From assembly GCA_018401455.1 (NCBI GenBank), contig JAGYKU010000016.1:1-49386 (forward strand): a DNA stretch of 49,386 nt. The letters are read 5' to 3'. Both the position numbers and the translations under genes were made by a program. The DNA is from Flavobacteriales bacterium. Lineage in GTDB: Bacteria; Bacteroidota; Bacteroidia; Flavobacteriales_D; Parvicellaceae. A model generated the notes under the pieces. The model had not been told where the DNA came from, ran no database searches, and saw only the letters and a list, made by a program, of their open reading frames with translations. Of this stretch, positions 8,502 through 16,223 are shown piece by piece (the first letter of the stretch is position 1; every line of letters begins with the position of its first letter).

Positions 8502-9197
8502 TTATGTTTCTGCTATTGCAACTTCTATCAATCTTGCTACTTCCTTTCTAATGGCAATGTGAGCTTCATTCATTTTGATGTAAATAGGATCTTTGAAAGG
8601 GGCAAAGTGTAGTATTTCTATTTCGCTTCCTTTCATACAGCCAAATTCAACCAATTTTAAAGGCAACATATCAACTGATTCATTGGTTATGATGGCTTTT
8701 TGTCCTATTTTTAGATTTGCAATAGAATCCAAACTCAAATGTCCATAAAGAGAGTAAAATTCTACATCTTCAAATTGATGTTTGATTATTATCGTTGGCC
8801 CATAATCTCCAAAGTTGGTATTGTTTTGAAAGCTATGAGTTTCTCCGTCCAAAATCGCTAAAACTTTAGTTCCAGCATCCTTCCAAATATCCACTCCAAG
8901 GTGAATATTTCGTTCATCATTTGGATCAGTTTGTTGGTTGAAATGCGTACTTCTTTGGTACAAATTCCTATGTTCGAGATAACCTCCATAAGCCACTTGA
9001 GCCTTCTTTTTTTCAATATATTGAGCAATAAACCTTTCCATTTTATCGGCAGATGTGATGTCCACTTTTTGTAATGATTCATTGTCTTTTGATAAATCAA
9101 TTCGAGTATAATCAGATTTGGGGATTGAAGCATCCACCACAAATAAGGAAGTAGTGTCTAATTTTTGAACGAAGGCTTTGTATTTTGAAAGATTCAT
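8502..9197 (-). CDS. feoA: chimera: N-terminal peptidase M23 fragment fused to FeoA
   Basis: 231 residues, about three times the usual FeoA length (about 75-80). Residues 1-161 match cytosolic-looking Bacteroidota M23 (LytM-type) proteins: GGYLEHRNLYQRS, NIHLGVDIW with the zinc-ligand HxxxD (H99, D103), NFGDYGPTIIIKH and YSLYGHLS (H153). They end before the second zinc motif HxH, so the peptidase should be inactive. Residues 162-231 are a complete FeoA SH3-like domain: LKIGQKAII, LPLKLVEFGCMKG, HFAPFKDPIYI, IAIRKEVARLIEV. The join is at LKIGQK, which both families have at that place. No signal peptide, and no ATG exists for a separate FeoA. FeoA activates FeoB, encoded next. Confidence 0.85.
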   Translation of the reverse strand: MNLSKYKAFVQKLDTTSLFVVDASIPKSDYTRIDLSKDNESLQKVDITSADKMERFIAQYIEKKKAQVAYGGYLEHRNLYQRSTHFNQQTDPNDERNIHLGVDIWKDAGTKVLAILDGETHSFQNNTNFGDYGPTIIIKHQFEDVEFYSLYGHLSLDSIANLKIGQKAIITNESVDMLPLKLVEFGCMKGSEIEILHFAPFKDPIYIKMNEAHIAIRKEVARLIEVAIAET

Positions 9198-9216
9198 TTA
9201 AGTTTATATTTCTTGA

Positions 9217-9224
9217 CAAATTTA
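9217..9224 (-). promoter_or_regulatory. -7 promoter box TAAATTTG (feo operon)
   Basis: Matches TAnnTTTG, 19 bases before the ATG at 9197. It would drive the M23-FeoA, feoB and FeoB-associated genes. No clear -33 TTG seen, and no Fur-like palindrome recognised. Confidence 0.45.
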
Positions 9225-9401
9225 AGCGTTAAATTGATAATAAACCATAAAAATCACACGTTTGAAAATCAAGAAATTTAATCATTCTTTGGGATGAAAA
9301 GTACACTTGAATTTTAGTTTTGTCTAAAATCTAGTTATTTAAATGTTACATAATAAAATATTTATGTACCTTGCGATTGATTTGAATCGATAGGTTATAA
9401 A

Positions 9402-9809
9402 ATGGCTGTACAAATAAATAAAACTCCCAAAACTCCTTATGTGCATCTTTGCTCAGAAAAAGGTGTTTTTATTCTGGAAGGTGTAATTTTACCTGAAGAT
9501 AGTTACGAGTTTTTCGAACCGATAATGTCGTACATCAAGATTTATCTTAATGAACCAGCCGAAAATACAAAAGTCATCTTAAAACTGGATTATTTCAACA
9601 CTTCCGCTTCGAGAATGCTCTATAATATGCTCAAATCATTTGATGAAATGGCATCTCAAACTTCAACTGTTATTGAATTTTATTTTGAAGATGATGATGA
9701 AGATTTAAGCGAAGTTTGCGATGAATTTTCTGAAATGTTGACGCATTTAACTTTTGAGAAAAAACCTTATAAATTTGATGAATCACCAAGTTTTAAGGAG
9801 TTGATATAA
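9402..9809 (+). CDS. SiaC family regulatory phosphoprotein (DUF1987)
   Basis: Single-domain protein of 135 residues of the DUF1987/SiaC family. In Pseudomonas aeruginosa, SiaC is switched by the kinase SiaB and the PP2C phosphatase SiaA, and its unphosphorylated form activates the diguanylate cyclase SiaD. Family features are TPKTPYVHL, GVILPEDSYEFFEPI, the KLDYFNTSASRML segment holding the likely phospho-acceptor (T67 or S68 after N66), and an acidic stretch EDDDEDLSE before the last helix. It is monocistronic here, with no SiaB or cyclase gene beside it, but two PP2C phosphatases lie elsewhere in the window. The tail overlaps the convergent maf gene by 27 bases. Family call firm, partners inferred. 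Confidence 0.85.
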   Translation: MAVQINKTPKTPYVHLCSEKGVFILEGVILPEDSYEFFEPIMSYIKIYLNEPAENTKVILKLDYFNTSASRMLYNMLKSFDEMASQTSTVIEFYFEDDDEDLSEVCDEFSEMLTHLTFEKKPYKFDESPSFKELI

Positions 9810-10361
9810 TTTGTGAACTGGCAAGCCCATCACATTATAAAACTCACCTTCCATTTTTTTAATTCCTACATAACCTAACCATTCTTGAATTCCATATGAA
9901 CCGGCTTTGTCAAAAGGTCTACATCTGTGTATGTAAAATTTAAGTTCCTCAGTTGTTAAATCGTGAAAGGTAACATCAGTAGCGTCAAAAAACACTTCTG
10001 TTCTGGAATTTGTTCTTACGCAAACACCCGTAAATACTGTATGCGTTTTGCCTGATAACTTTTGTAACATTTCCAATGCAACTTTTTCGTTATGTGGTTT
10101 TCCCAAAACTTCATCACCTAAACAAACGATAGTGTCTGAAGTAATCAACATTTCATTGGAGGCTAATTTCCCAAAAGCATCAGATTTGAGTTTGGCTAGA
10201 TAAAGCACTACTTCTTCTCTTTTTAAGGCTTCGTCATAGACTTCATCGATTTCCCTAGATTTGATGATGAAATCTGGTAAGATTTCTCTCAAAAGTTGTT
10301 GTCTTCTTGGGGACTGAGAGGCTAAAATAACGGAATAGTTTTTTGAAATATCGAGTAACAT
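9783..10361 (-). CDS. maf: Maf family nucleoside triphosphate pyrophosphatase
   Basis: Nucleotide pyrophosphatase that hydrolyses non-canonical or dTTP/UTP-type nucleotides to monophosphates (192 residues, normal size). Conserved Maf elements: ILASQSPRRQQLL near the start, SDTIVCLGDEVLGKP with the catalytic Asp, LSGKTHTVFTGVCV, and DKAGSYGIQEW followed by GEFYNVMGLP. The YGIQ motif suggests the YhdE-like dTTP/UTP subgroup rather than YceF. It is the last gene of the DUF2520-kdsC-ubiA-maf cluster, 6 bases after the prenyltransferase. Confidence 0.93.
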   Translation of the reverse strand: MLLDISKNYSVILASQSPRRQQLLREILPDFIIKSREIDEVYDEALKREEVVLYLAKLKSDAFGKLASNEMLITSDTIVCLGDEVLGKPHNEKVALEMLQKLSGKTHTVFTGVCVRTNSRTEVFFDATDVTFHDLTTEELKFYIHRCRPFDKAGSYGIQEWLGYVGIKKMEGEFYNVMGLPVHKLYQLLKTW

Positions 10362-10367
10362 AATCTT

Positions 10368-11234
10368 TTAAATTAAAAATCCAGTAATTATAGCAAATAA
10401 CATACTTGCTTTTAGGAATAAACTACTTCTTTGGGTTCTGATTTCCCATTTTTTTCCAATAAACAAAAACAGTATAGCAGCCAAAAGAGAAAGTGTTGTA
10501 AGTAAAAATGGAAAGTGAACAATTTTTTCAAAATCAGTGTTGTATTTCATGTAAAATCCATTCCAAACCATAAAACAAATGGCGATAAATCCTGTCGCTA
10601 CAATGGATGCAAATGTATTTCCCACAAAACTAGGAAAAGTTTTTACGCCTAACTTTTCATCTCCTTTGATGTCCTGTATGTCTTTGATGATTTCTCTAGC
10701 AAATGTAGTCAAGAAACTACAACCTAACAAAAGCAACATAAAACCTTTGATTTCTGATTGGTTGTTGCTTAAAGATTCTGGAACTGTATTCAAAACAATG
10801 ATTCCTGCTGGCAACCAAATCGCTAAAGTTGCAATGGCAAGATTTCCAATAATTGGCATTCTTTTGAGTGTAAACGAGTAAAACCAAAGTACCCAAATAG
10901 GCAACACCACAAAAATAAAAGTCATTTCGATGTTCAAAAAAACAACTCCTAAAAACACAGCCAAAGCATTCAATGGGAAATAGATATTCCATGTTTGCCT
11001 AGGCGTAAAAGGATATTTTTTGTGTGGTTTGTTGATTTTATCAATTTCTTGATCGTAGTAATCGTTGATTAAGTACCCTGCAGCTGCAATAAGCACAGAA
11101 ATGATAATATAGACCCAGATTACATTGGAAGGTGGAATTTCAATCCCCAAATTTTCATTAAATTGATTGCTTAATTTCCAAAAAACCAATCCAACCAAAA
11201 GGATAATTAAGATATTTAAAGGTCTAAAAATCAT
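10368..11234 (-). CDS. UbiA family prenyltransferase (geranylgeranylglycerol-phosphate geranylgeranyltransferase-like)
   Basis: Integral membrane prenyltransferase of 288 residues with about eight hydrophobic segments. Two Asp-rich motifs bind the prenyl diphosphate-Mg: INDYYDQEIDKINKP (N57, D58, D61, D65) and EIIKDIQDIKGDEKLG further on. Bacteroidota members of this branch are usually annotated as geranylgeranylglycerol-phosphate geranylgeranyltransferase, an archaeal-lipid-type enzyme whose bacterial role is unclear, so the substrate is uncertain. Its ATG shares one base with the stop of the upstream kdsC-like gene, indicating tight coupling. The lack of menaquinone genes nearby gives no support for a MenA role. 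Confidence 0.82.
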   Translation of the reverse strand: MIFRPLNILIILLVGLVFWKLSNQFNENLGIEIPPSNVIWVYIIISVLIAAAGYLINDYYDQEIDKINKPHKKYPFTPRQTWNIYFPLNALAVFLGVVFLNIEMTFIFVVLPIWVLWFYSFTLKRMPIIGNLAIATLAIWLPAGIIVLNTVPESLSNNQSEIKGFMLLLLGCSFLTTFAREIIKDIQDIKGDEKLGVKTFPSFVGNTFASIVATGFIAICFMVWNGFYMKYNTDFEKIVHFPFLLTTLSLLAAILFLFIGKKWEIRTQRSSLFLKASMLFAIITGFLI

Positions 11235-11773
11235 TAAAATATAATTCTAGGATTTTCTGTCATATTAGGCCAAAAACCTTGAACTCTCAAAGTTTGTTCT
11301 ATCACATCTCTCACACAACCTTTTCCACCATCGATATGAGAAATGTAATCGCTGATGCTTCGTATTTCGACAACTGCATTGTGAGGACAAGTGGCAACGC
11401 CAACATTTGTCATACATTCATAATCGGGCAAATCATCGCCCATATACAATACATTTTTTAAATCAATTTGTTTGGAACTGCAATATTTTTCTAAAACTTC
11501 AAACTTATGATAAACACCCATAAAAACATCTTGAATTCCTAAATAATGCATTCTTTCTTTTACTTTTTGTGAAGTTCCCGCACTAATTACAGCCACTTTC
11601 AATCCTGATTTTAAAGCAATTTTGATTGCGAGGCTATCTCTAACATGGGTGTTTCTCATCATTTCACCATCTGCATCTAAGAATACATGTCCATCAGACA
11701 AAACACCATCTACATCAAAAACCATAAGTTTTACGGTTCTTAGGTTGGTTTTATAATTCAATTTCTTTTCCAT
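11234..11773 (-). CDS. KdsC-like HAD phosphatase (3-deoxy-D-manno-octulosonate 8-phosphate phosphatase)
   Basis: HAD-superfamily C0-type phosphatase of about 179 residues, the normal KdsC size. Motifs: VFDVDGVLSDG (nucleophile and acid Asp), VISAG (motif II), a Lys in YHKFEVLEKYC, and GDDLPDYECM (motif III). KdsC removes phosphate from KDO-8-P during lipopolysaccharide core synthesis; without kdsA or kdsB nearby the exact substrate is inferred. I start at the ATG at 11773 (MEKKLNYK); an ATG at 11797 would add eight residues. Either choice overlaps the DUF2520 gene (by 23 or 47 bases). Confidence 0.85.
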   Translation of the reverse strand: MEKKLNYKTNLRTVKLMVFDVDGVLSDGHVFLDADGEMMRNTHVRDSLAIKIALKSGLKVAVISAGTSQKVKERMHYLGIQDVFMGVYHKFEVLEKYCSSKQIDLKNVLYMGDDLPDYECMTNVGVATCPHNAVVEIRSISDYISHIDGGKGCVRDVIEQTLRVQGFWPNMTENPRIIF

Positions 11774-12536
11774 TGATGTCTTTATAAATTGTTGCACTTA
11801 ATGTTTTGTATAAATTTTGTAAAATCGCATTGTCTTTCAGCAATTCCAAATGACTTTGCATCGTTTGTATATCTCCTCTCATTGCAGGACCAGTTTGAAG
11901 GTTTTCTGGGTGATACATGGCATTGTTTATCGTTTGTTGAAGCAATGGCATAAAATGTTGCGCATCAATTTGATGATGGTCTCCAAATTGTTTCATTTTG
12001 TGAAGGAGAAAATAGATGAAATTATTGATAAAAACTCCTGAAACATGTAGTTTCTTTCTGGCAATACTGTCTAATTCAAAAACTTTTGGAGTTAATAAAT
12101 GAGCCAATTCAAATAGTTTTTCTTTCAGAGAACTATCACTAAATTCTATAAAAAAAGGAACATCTGCAATATTTACTTGAGCAGTTTTTCTAAAAGTTTG
12201 AAAAGGATAAAAAGCGCCATAAGATTTGCAAAAAGGTTTCATTTTGTCGCTTTCGTAACTTCCTGAGGTATGAACTACATTGCTGTTTTTTAACAAATTG
12301 GAAGATAATACACTTTCTATTGCATCATCTTTTACTGCTACAATTACAAAATCATTTTCACCCCAAGAGGTATCTTTTTTCATGTTAGAATGTGCAGTTG
12401 CACCCACTTGAATCGCCAATACTTCAGCATTTTTTATATTTCGGCTTACAATACTATTGATTTTTATACCTTTTAAATGTAAGGCTAAAGCCAAATGAGT
12501 TGCTACATTTCCTGCGCCTATTATGGATATTTGCAT
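11751..12536 (-). CDS. DUF2520 Rossmann-fold protein
   Basis: Probable NAD(P)-dependent oxidoreductase-like protein (261 residues). The N-terminal Rossmann domain begins ISIIGAGNVATHLALAL (GxGxxA fingerprint) and continues with a VIVAVKDDAIESV strand-helix and HTSGS. The C-terminal helical half (DUF2520, about 125-255) contains KKLHVSGVFINNFIYFLL and the family's TGPAMRGD motif. This resembles F420H2:NADP oxidoreductase and pyrroline-5-carboxylate reductase folds, but the substrate is unknown. First gene of the four-gene cluster with kdsC, ubiA-like and maf, an order familiar from Flavobacteriales. Confidence 0.85.
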   Translation of the reverse strand: MQISIIGAGNVATHLALALHLKGIKINSIVSRNIKNAEVLAIQVGATAHSNMKKDTSWGENDFVIVAVKDDAIESVLSSNLLKNSNVVHTSGSYESDKMKPFCKSYGAFYPFQTFRKTAQVNIADVPFFIEFSDSSLKEKLFELAHLLTPKVFELDSIARKKLHVSGVFINNFIYFLLHKMKQFGDHHQIDAQHFMPLLQQTINNAMYHPENLQTGPAMRGDIQTMQSHLELLKDNAILQNLYKTLSATIYKDINGKEIEL

Positions 12537-12600
12537 TTTTTGATTGATAGTTTTAAATCTTAAATTTAGACGCTTAAAATAGGAGGTGTCAGAAAATAGT

Positions 12601-13185
12601 TTATTTATTTACACTATTTCTGTACATTTCAGCTTCTCTTTTCAACTGTTTTTTCTTTTCTCTTTTTTTTACATTAGCATCAAAAACTCTCCAGTTTACA
12701 GCAAAAAGGATAATGGAAGCTAAAGAAAAAATCAAAGTTGAAAGAAAAAACACACTAAATTCACCCAAAATGATGTATTCCCAAAAAGGCATTAAAATAG
12801 TAGTGATAGAAAAAATATAGAAACCAGTTAGTTTTTTTCTGTACAATAAGATAGATCCTATCATAGCAATAAAATGAAGAAAAGCATAAGTAATGAAGAA
12901 TTTTGATGTGTTTTCATCAATATTATCGTCAGCATTTTCTTGAGTGACTCCAAATTTGTGAAACAAACTGTTAAACAAAAAGTAAATTGTCATCAACAAA
13001 CTCCAAATGATGAATGCCCAAGAAACAATTCGTAAAAAGAATGGTGGTTTATTTTTTCCTAATATAAGTCTTTTTGCCAATCTTAGATTTCTTTTTAAAA
13101 TAGAAACTTCTCGTGTTTCGGCATAATTGTCTTCCTGATTGTTTGTCGTATTTTCTATATTTTCTTGAGATTTTTCTTCTATCAT
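12601..13185 (-). CDS. hypothetical four-helix membrane protein (paralogue of the preceding gene product)
   Basis: Unrecognised membrane protein (194 residues). A charged cytoplasmic N-terminus (1-48) precedes about four hydrophobic helices (50-70, 95-115, 120-145, 148-168) and a very basic tail (KKREKKKQLKR). A stretch with IAMIGSILLYRKKLTGFYIFS closely resembles IAMVGTALMFFRVKRGFYIYA in the upstream gene, so the two look like a tandem duplication. Its start overlaps the upstream stop by four bases. No functional motif seen. Confidence 0.6.
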   Translation of the reverse strand: MIEEKSQENIENTTNNQEDNYAETREVSILKRNLRLAKRLILGKNKPPFFLRIVSWAFIIWSLLMTIYFLFNSLFHKFGVTQENADDNIDENTSKFFITYAFLHFIAMIGSILLYRKKLTGFYIFSITTILMPFWEYIILGEFSVFFLSTLIFSLASIILFAVNWRVFDANVKKREKKKQLKREAEMYRNSVNK

Positions 13186-13724
13186 CTTGTTAAATATTTT
13201 ATTTGTGTTGTGAATAAACCAATATAAATAATTGGTATCATCACCATTCCTTTTTCAAAGATAGCAAAAGTTGACAATCCAAACATAAAAAATGGAATAG
13301 CAACGTATAAAAACTGACTTACAGCATAAATATAAAAACCTCTTTTCACTCTAAAAAACATCAATGCGGTGCCTACCATTGCAATTACATCAAAAATGGT
13401 TCTGTATATCGACATTCGGGCTAGTTTATTCATCCCTTTATCAGATATATCAATGTCGTTCATTTCATATTTTGCCATTCGCTCTTCCATCAACTCAAAA
13501 GCGCTTTGATCTGCACTTGTTGCTAATTCATGAAAATTAGAATACGCCAAATAGTCGCTCGTATCAAGTAGTAAACAATAGATGAATCCTAAAAAACTAA
13601 AAAGACATAAAAATTTAAGCCCATTAGGAACTTCCAGTTTCACTTCTTTCACTTCAGAAGTTGATTGTTTTTTGTTCTTAGAACTTAACTTTGGTTTGAT
13701 AATAGGTTTTTGCTTTTTGCTCAT
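13182..13724 (-). CDS. hypothetical four-helix membrane protein
   Basis: Unrecognised membrane protein (180 residues). A Lys/Ser/Pro-rich N-terminus (1-32) is followed by a first helix (about 35-52), a long extracytoplasmic loop with many acidic residues (55-105), then three helices to the C-terminus. It shares a helix-loop-helix core with the downstream gene product (IAMVG, GFYIY). Starts 12 bases after the stop of the next upstream gene, in the upp operon. Function unknown. Confidence 0.6.
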   Translation of the reverse strand: MSKKQKPIIKPKLSSKNKKQSTSEVKEVKLEVPNGLKFLCLFSFLGFIYCLLLDTSDYLAYSNFHELATSADQSAFELMEERMAKYEMNDIDISDKGMNKLARMSIYRTIFDVIAMVGTALMFFRVKRGFYIYAVSQFLYVAIPFFMFGLSTFAIFEKGMVMIPIIYIGLFTTQIKYLTR

Positions 13725-13736
13725 TGAGTTACAAAA

Positions 13737-14213
13737 TTAAGATTTTCTGAACAATTCAATCATTTGTTCATCGAAAATTGCCAAAAGTAAACCTACCGTT
13801 AAAATAGTTGTCGTGGCCAACAAGTAAGCCCATTTTCTTTCTCCATAAAATTTTGCCAAAACAATTCCTCCAACCGGAATAGACATAAACATAACTCCAA
13901 GAGTGGATAAAATAACCAAGCCAAATTTTGACATTTTTACTTTTACAATAAATTTATTGAGTCGGGTGAACGCTTTTTTCTTTTTTAGTTTCCCTTTACG
14001 AATGGCTTTTAATTTTCTTAATTTGGCTCTTGTCATAAAAAAATCAGCCAGCCAATAAGTGAGGTTGAAAGCTGTTAAAGCTCCACTAACAGTGATTAGG
14101 TAAATTTGAATGAGACTCAATTCGGGATAAAAAGTTTCTAGATAAGCAGCTGAGAATAGAAATTTGACCATTCCTAGAAAAAAACCAGAACTTATGGCAT
14201 CCCAAGTCAACAT
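13737..14213 (-). CDS. hypothetical polytopic membrane protein
   Basis: A 158-residue membrane protein with about four hydrophobic segments: 9-25, 35-55, 100-120 and 128-146. A strongly basic cytoplasmic loop lies between them (LRKLKAIRKGKLKKKKAF). The segment MFMSIPVGGIVLAKFYGERKWAY faintly recalls small multidrug-export (PF06695-like) proteins, but I would not assign that. It begins 6 bases after the upp stop, so it is in the same transcript. Confidence 0.55.
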   Translation of the reverse strand: MLTWDAISSGFFLGMVKFLFSAAYLETFYPELSLIQIYLITVSGALTAFNLTYWLADFFMTRAKLRKLKAIRKGKLKKKKAFTRLNKFIVKVKMSKFGLVILSTLGVMFMSIPVGGIVLAKFYGERKWAYLLATTTILTVGLLLAIFDEQMIELFRKS

Positions 14214-14219
14214 AATAAA

Positions 14220-14873
14220 TTATTCTTTACTACCAAAAGCCAAATCTCCAGCATCACCTAATCCAGGAACGATATAAGATTGTGCAGTCATTTCATCATC
14301 AATTGCTCCCAGCCAAAGTGTGCAATTAGGAGGCATGTTTCTCTTTACATATTCTACTCCTTCTGCACTTGAAATTACAGAAACCACATGGATGTGTTTG
14401 GGTTTTCCTTTTTGTAAAAGTGCTTTATAAGCTAGCACCATTGAAGCACCACTGGCCAACATTGGATCTGTAAGAATTACTGTTCTTCCATCCAAATTTG
14501 GGCTAGACATATATTCTACCTCAACATCAAAAACATCAGGCGAACTGTGTTTTCTATAAGCAGAAATAAAGCAATTATCGGCACTGTCAAAATAATTCAA
14601 AAAACCTTGATGAAGTGGTAGTCCTGCTCTCAAAATAGTAGCGATAACAGGTTGTTCTTTTATCAATTGTGATTTTGCAACACCTAAAGGAGAGAAAATA
14701 TCTTCTTCTTCAAAAGTGAGCTCCTTGCTCAATTCATAAGCCATAATTTCACCAATTCTTTCGAGATTTCTTCTGAATCTCATTCTATCTTGTTGCACTT
14801 TCAAATCCCTAAGTTGCCCCAAGAAATTGTTGAAAATGGAATTGGTTTTGGAAAAATCGACAACTTTAATCAT
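14220..14873 (-). CDS. upp: uracil phosphoribosyltransferase
   Basis: Salvage enzyme joining uracil and PRPP to give UMP (217 residues, usual size for Bacteroidota). The PRPP loop reads VILTDPMLASGASMVLAY, a variant of the usual DPMLATGGS. The uracil-binding C-terminus YIVPGLGDAGDLAFGSKE is canonical, as is ATILRAGLPLHQGFLNYF. First gene of the operon with three membrane proteins of unknown function. Just upstream is a small GC-rich palindrome (TTTCGC/GCGAAG, about 14884-14898). Confidence 0.93.
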   Translation of the reverse strand: MIKVVDFSKTNSIFNNFLGQLRDLKVQQDRMRFRRNLERIGEIMAYELSKELTFEEEDIFSPLGVAKSQLIKEQPVIATILRAGLPLHQGFLNYFDSADNCFISAYRKHSSPDVFDVEVEYMSSPNLDGRTVILTDPMLASGASMVLAYKALLQKGKPKHIHVVSVISSAEGVEYVKRNMPPNCTLWLGAIDDEMTAQSYIVPGLGDAGDLAFGSKE

Positions 14874-14971
14874 AACTTTACATTTCGCTTATGCGAAGTA
14901 ACGAATTTTTTAGAGATATTGAAAATGTATTTAAGGTAATAATTTGTTTTTTTAAGGAAATGCTTAAATTA

Positions 14972-15046
14972 TGTCATGTCGACCGAAGTGGAGACATCTA
15001 AAATTGTGATTTAAGGACAAGACTTCTCCACAAGGTCGAAGTGACA
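14972..15046. repeat. inverted-repeat unit 1
   Basis: Left arm TGTCATGTCGACC then GTGGAGACATCT; right arm AGACTTCTCCAC then GGTCGAAGTGACA. The arms are imperfect reverse complements around a loop of about 20 bases, so the transcript can fold into a long hairpin. Confidence 0.7.
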
Positions 15047-15059
15047 AAATATTTTTGTT

Positions 15060-15141
15060 TGTCATATCGACCAGCGCGGAGATATCTATTATTGTAATAT
15101 TTTGAGACTTCTCCTCCGAAGTTTCAGAGGTCGAAGTGACA
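15060..15141. repeat. inverted-repeat unit 2
   Basis: Same design as unit 1: TGTCATATCGACC, GCGGAGATATCT, then GAGACTTCTCC and AGGTCGAAGTGACA, with a longer loop and a small insertion (CCGAAGTTTCAG) in the right arm. Confidence 0.7.
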
Positions 15142-15159
15142 AATATTTTTGTTTGTCAT

Positions 15160-15343
15160 ATCGAGTAACAACTTTTTAAAAAAAGCATAAGTTAAAATGA
15201 CAATTGCATATTAATTCCCCCTTTGGACTAGTATAAAAGGGGGAGGAATTTTTCTCCCGCAAATCTCGCTGATTTCCACTGATTTATTCTGCGTATATCT
15301 GCGTAATCTGCGGGAAATATTTTGGCATATCGTTATCTTGTCA
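15160..15343. repeat. dispersed intergenic repeat, copy B
   Basis: Second copy of the repeat at 1194-1380. The central hairpin is compact (CCCCCTTT, 11-base loop, AAAGGGGG). It is followed by TTTTTCTCCCGC, AAATCTCGCTGATTT, an extra CCACTGATTT not in copy A, and ATCTGCGTAATCTGCGGGAA. Confidence 0.75.
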
Positions 15344-15466
15344 TATCGACTCGAAGAAACAGACCAATAGCGTCAGTTCGAGCGGAGATATCTGAAATTT
15401 TGTTTAGAACTTAGTTAGTTTTTGAGACTTGGCTTTGCCGTACTTTATCTATGAGCCGAAGTGACA
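15339..15466. repeat. inverted-repeat unit 3
   Basis: More degenerate unit: left arm TGTCATATCGACTCGAAG with an inserted stretch, then GCGGAGATATCTG; right arm GAGACTTGGC and GCCGAAGTGACA. Arms and order match units 1 and 2. Confidence 0.55.
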
Positions 15467-15595
15467 GAAAAGTTAATTGTTGAGTTTTGAAAAACTTAAT
15501 CAAGGTATTAATTTTCTTTTATCGAAATGATTTCAAATTTTGGAGTTGATAATGTTTGTTGAAACTGGTTTCTGCAATTATTTTTTTCTTGATAT

Positions 15596-15949
15596 TTAAG
15601 AAAAGAACACAACTGAATAAATACCAGGAGTGTTAATTAAAATTTCAACAACTCCTTTTACAGAATATGTATATTCAATCAATAAGTAATCACATTCAGG
15701 ACTTGTGCCTCTTGAAAGAAGTGAATCATTATGACATACGATACTGTAAACTGCGCCACCTCCACAGCCTCCAAAATTTGAATATAGTATCTCTAAACTA
15801 TCTAATTCATAAGTAATTCTAATGGTATCCTTTGTATCGAAAATCATATTTTCATTCTCGAACATGAACTGTTCAAAATCTTTAGTCTGAGCATAACTCA
15901 TTATACTCGTAGAGATACTAATAAACGCTATAAAAAATAATTTCATCAT
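15596..15949 (-). CDS. hypothetical exported protein
   Basis: Unrecognised 117-residue protein with a typical signal peptide (MMKLFFIAF to SYAQT, cleavage near residue 21). The mature part is beta-rich and has a glycine/cysteine patch (NFGGCGGGAVYSIVC) plus a further Cys (SPECDYL), so disulfides are possible. It stands alone beside a repeat cluster. The first or second Met could be the start. No family recognised. Confidence 0.5.
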   Translation of the reverse strand: MMKLFFIAFISISTSIMSYAQTKDFEQFMFENENMIFDTKDTIRITYELDSLEILYSNFGGCGGGAVYSIVCHNDSLLSRGTSPECDYLLIEYTYSVKGVVEILINTPGIYSVVFFS

Positions 15950-16196
15950 TTCTTTTTTTACAGTTCAAGATTAAAAAAGTTCAATTTAATTATCACAATC
16001 AATTTACTTAAAGCCATTTCCAACTACTTGAAAAGCAGTAATTATGTTTGTGATTCTTCGAACATTGCTAAGATAAATCATTATTTTCAAAGTTTTGTAA
16101 TTTTAGATTTTAAAAATTGTAAATAGCCGGGAGTTTTTCAATATGCTTTTGTCATATTATACTTGTATGAATACTGTTTAGTATAAAAAAATAAAT

Positions 16197-16204
16197 TACT
16201 TTCG
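16197..16204 (+). promoter_or_regulatory. possible -7 box TACTTTCG (murI)
   Basis: One mismatch to TAnnTTTG, 19 bases before the murI ATG. Weak call. Confidence 0.3.
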
Positions 16205-16223
16205 TATTTATAAAGAAAGAAAA

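Larger units (their letters stand above)
14874..15595. other. long gene-free spacer filled with dispersed repeats
   Basis: Over 700 bases without a credible gene. It holds three imperfect inverted-repeat units of the GTCAnnTCGACC type (14972-15046, 15060-15141, 15339-15466) and, between the second and third, a copy of the longer repeat also seen at 1194-1380. The units are separated by near-identical AAATATTTTTGTTTG spacers. About 15470-15595 is plain AT-rich sequence. Confidence 0.7.

Noticed and set aside
14874-15595. Insertion sequence remnant
   Set aside because: Inverted repeats are present, but no transposase fragment, target duplication or coding frame; better described as short dispersed repeats.
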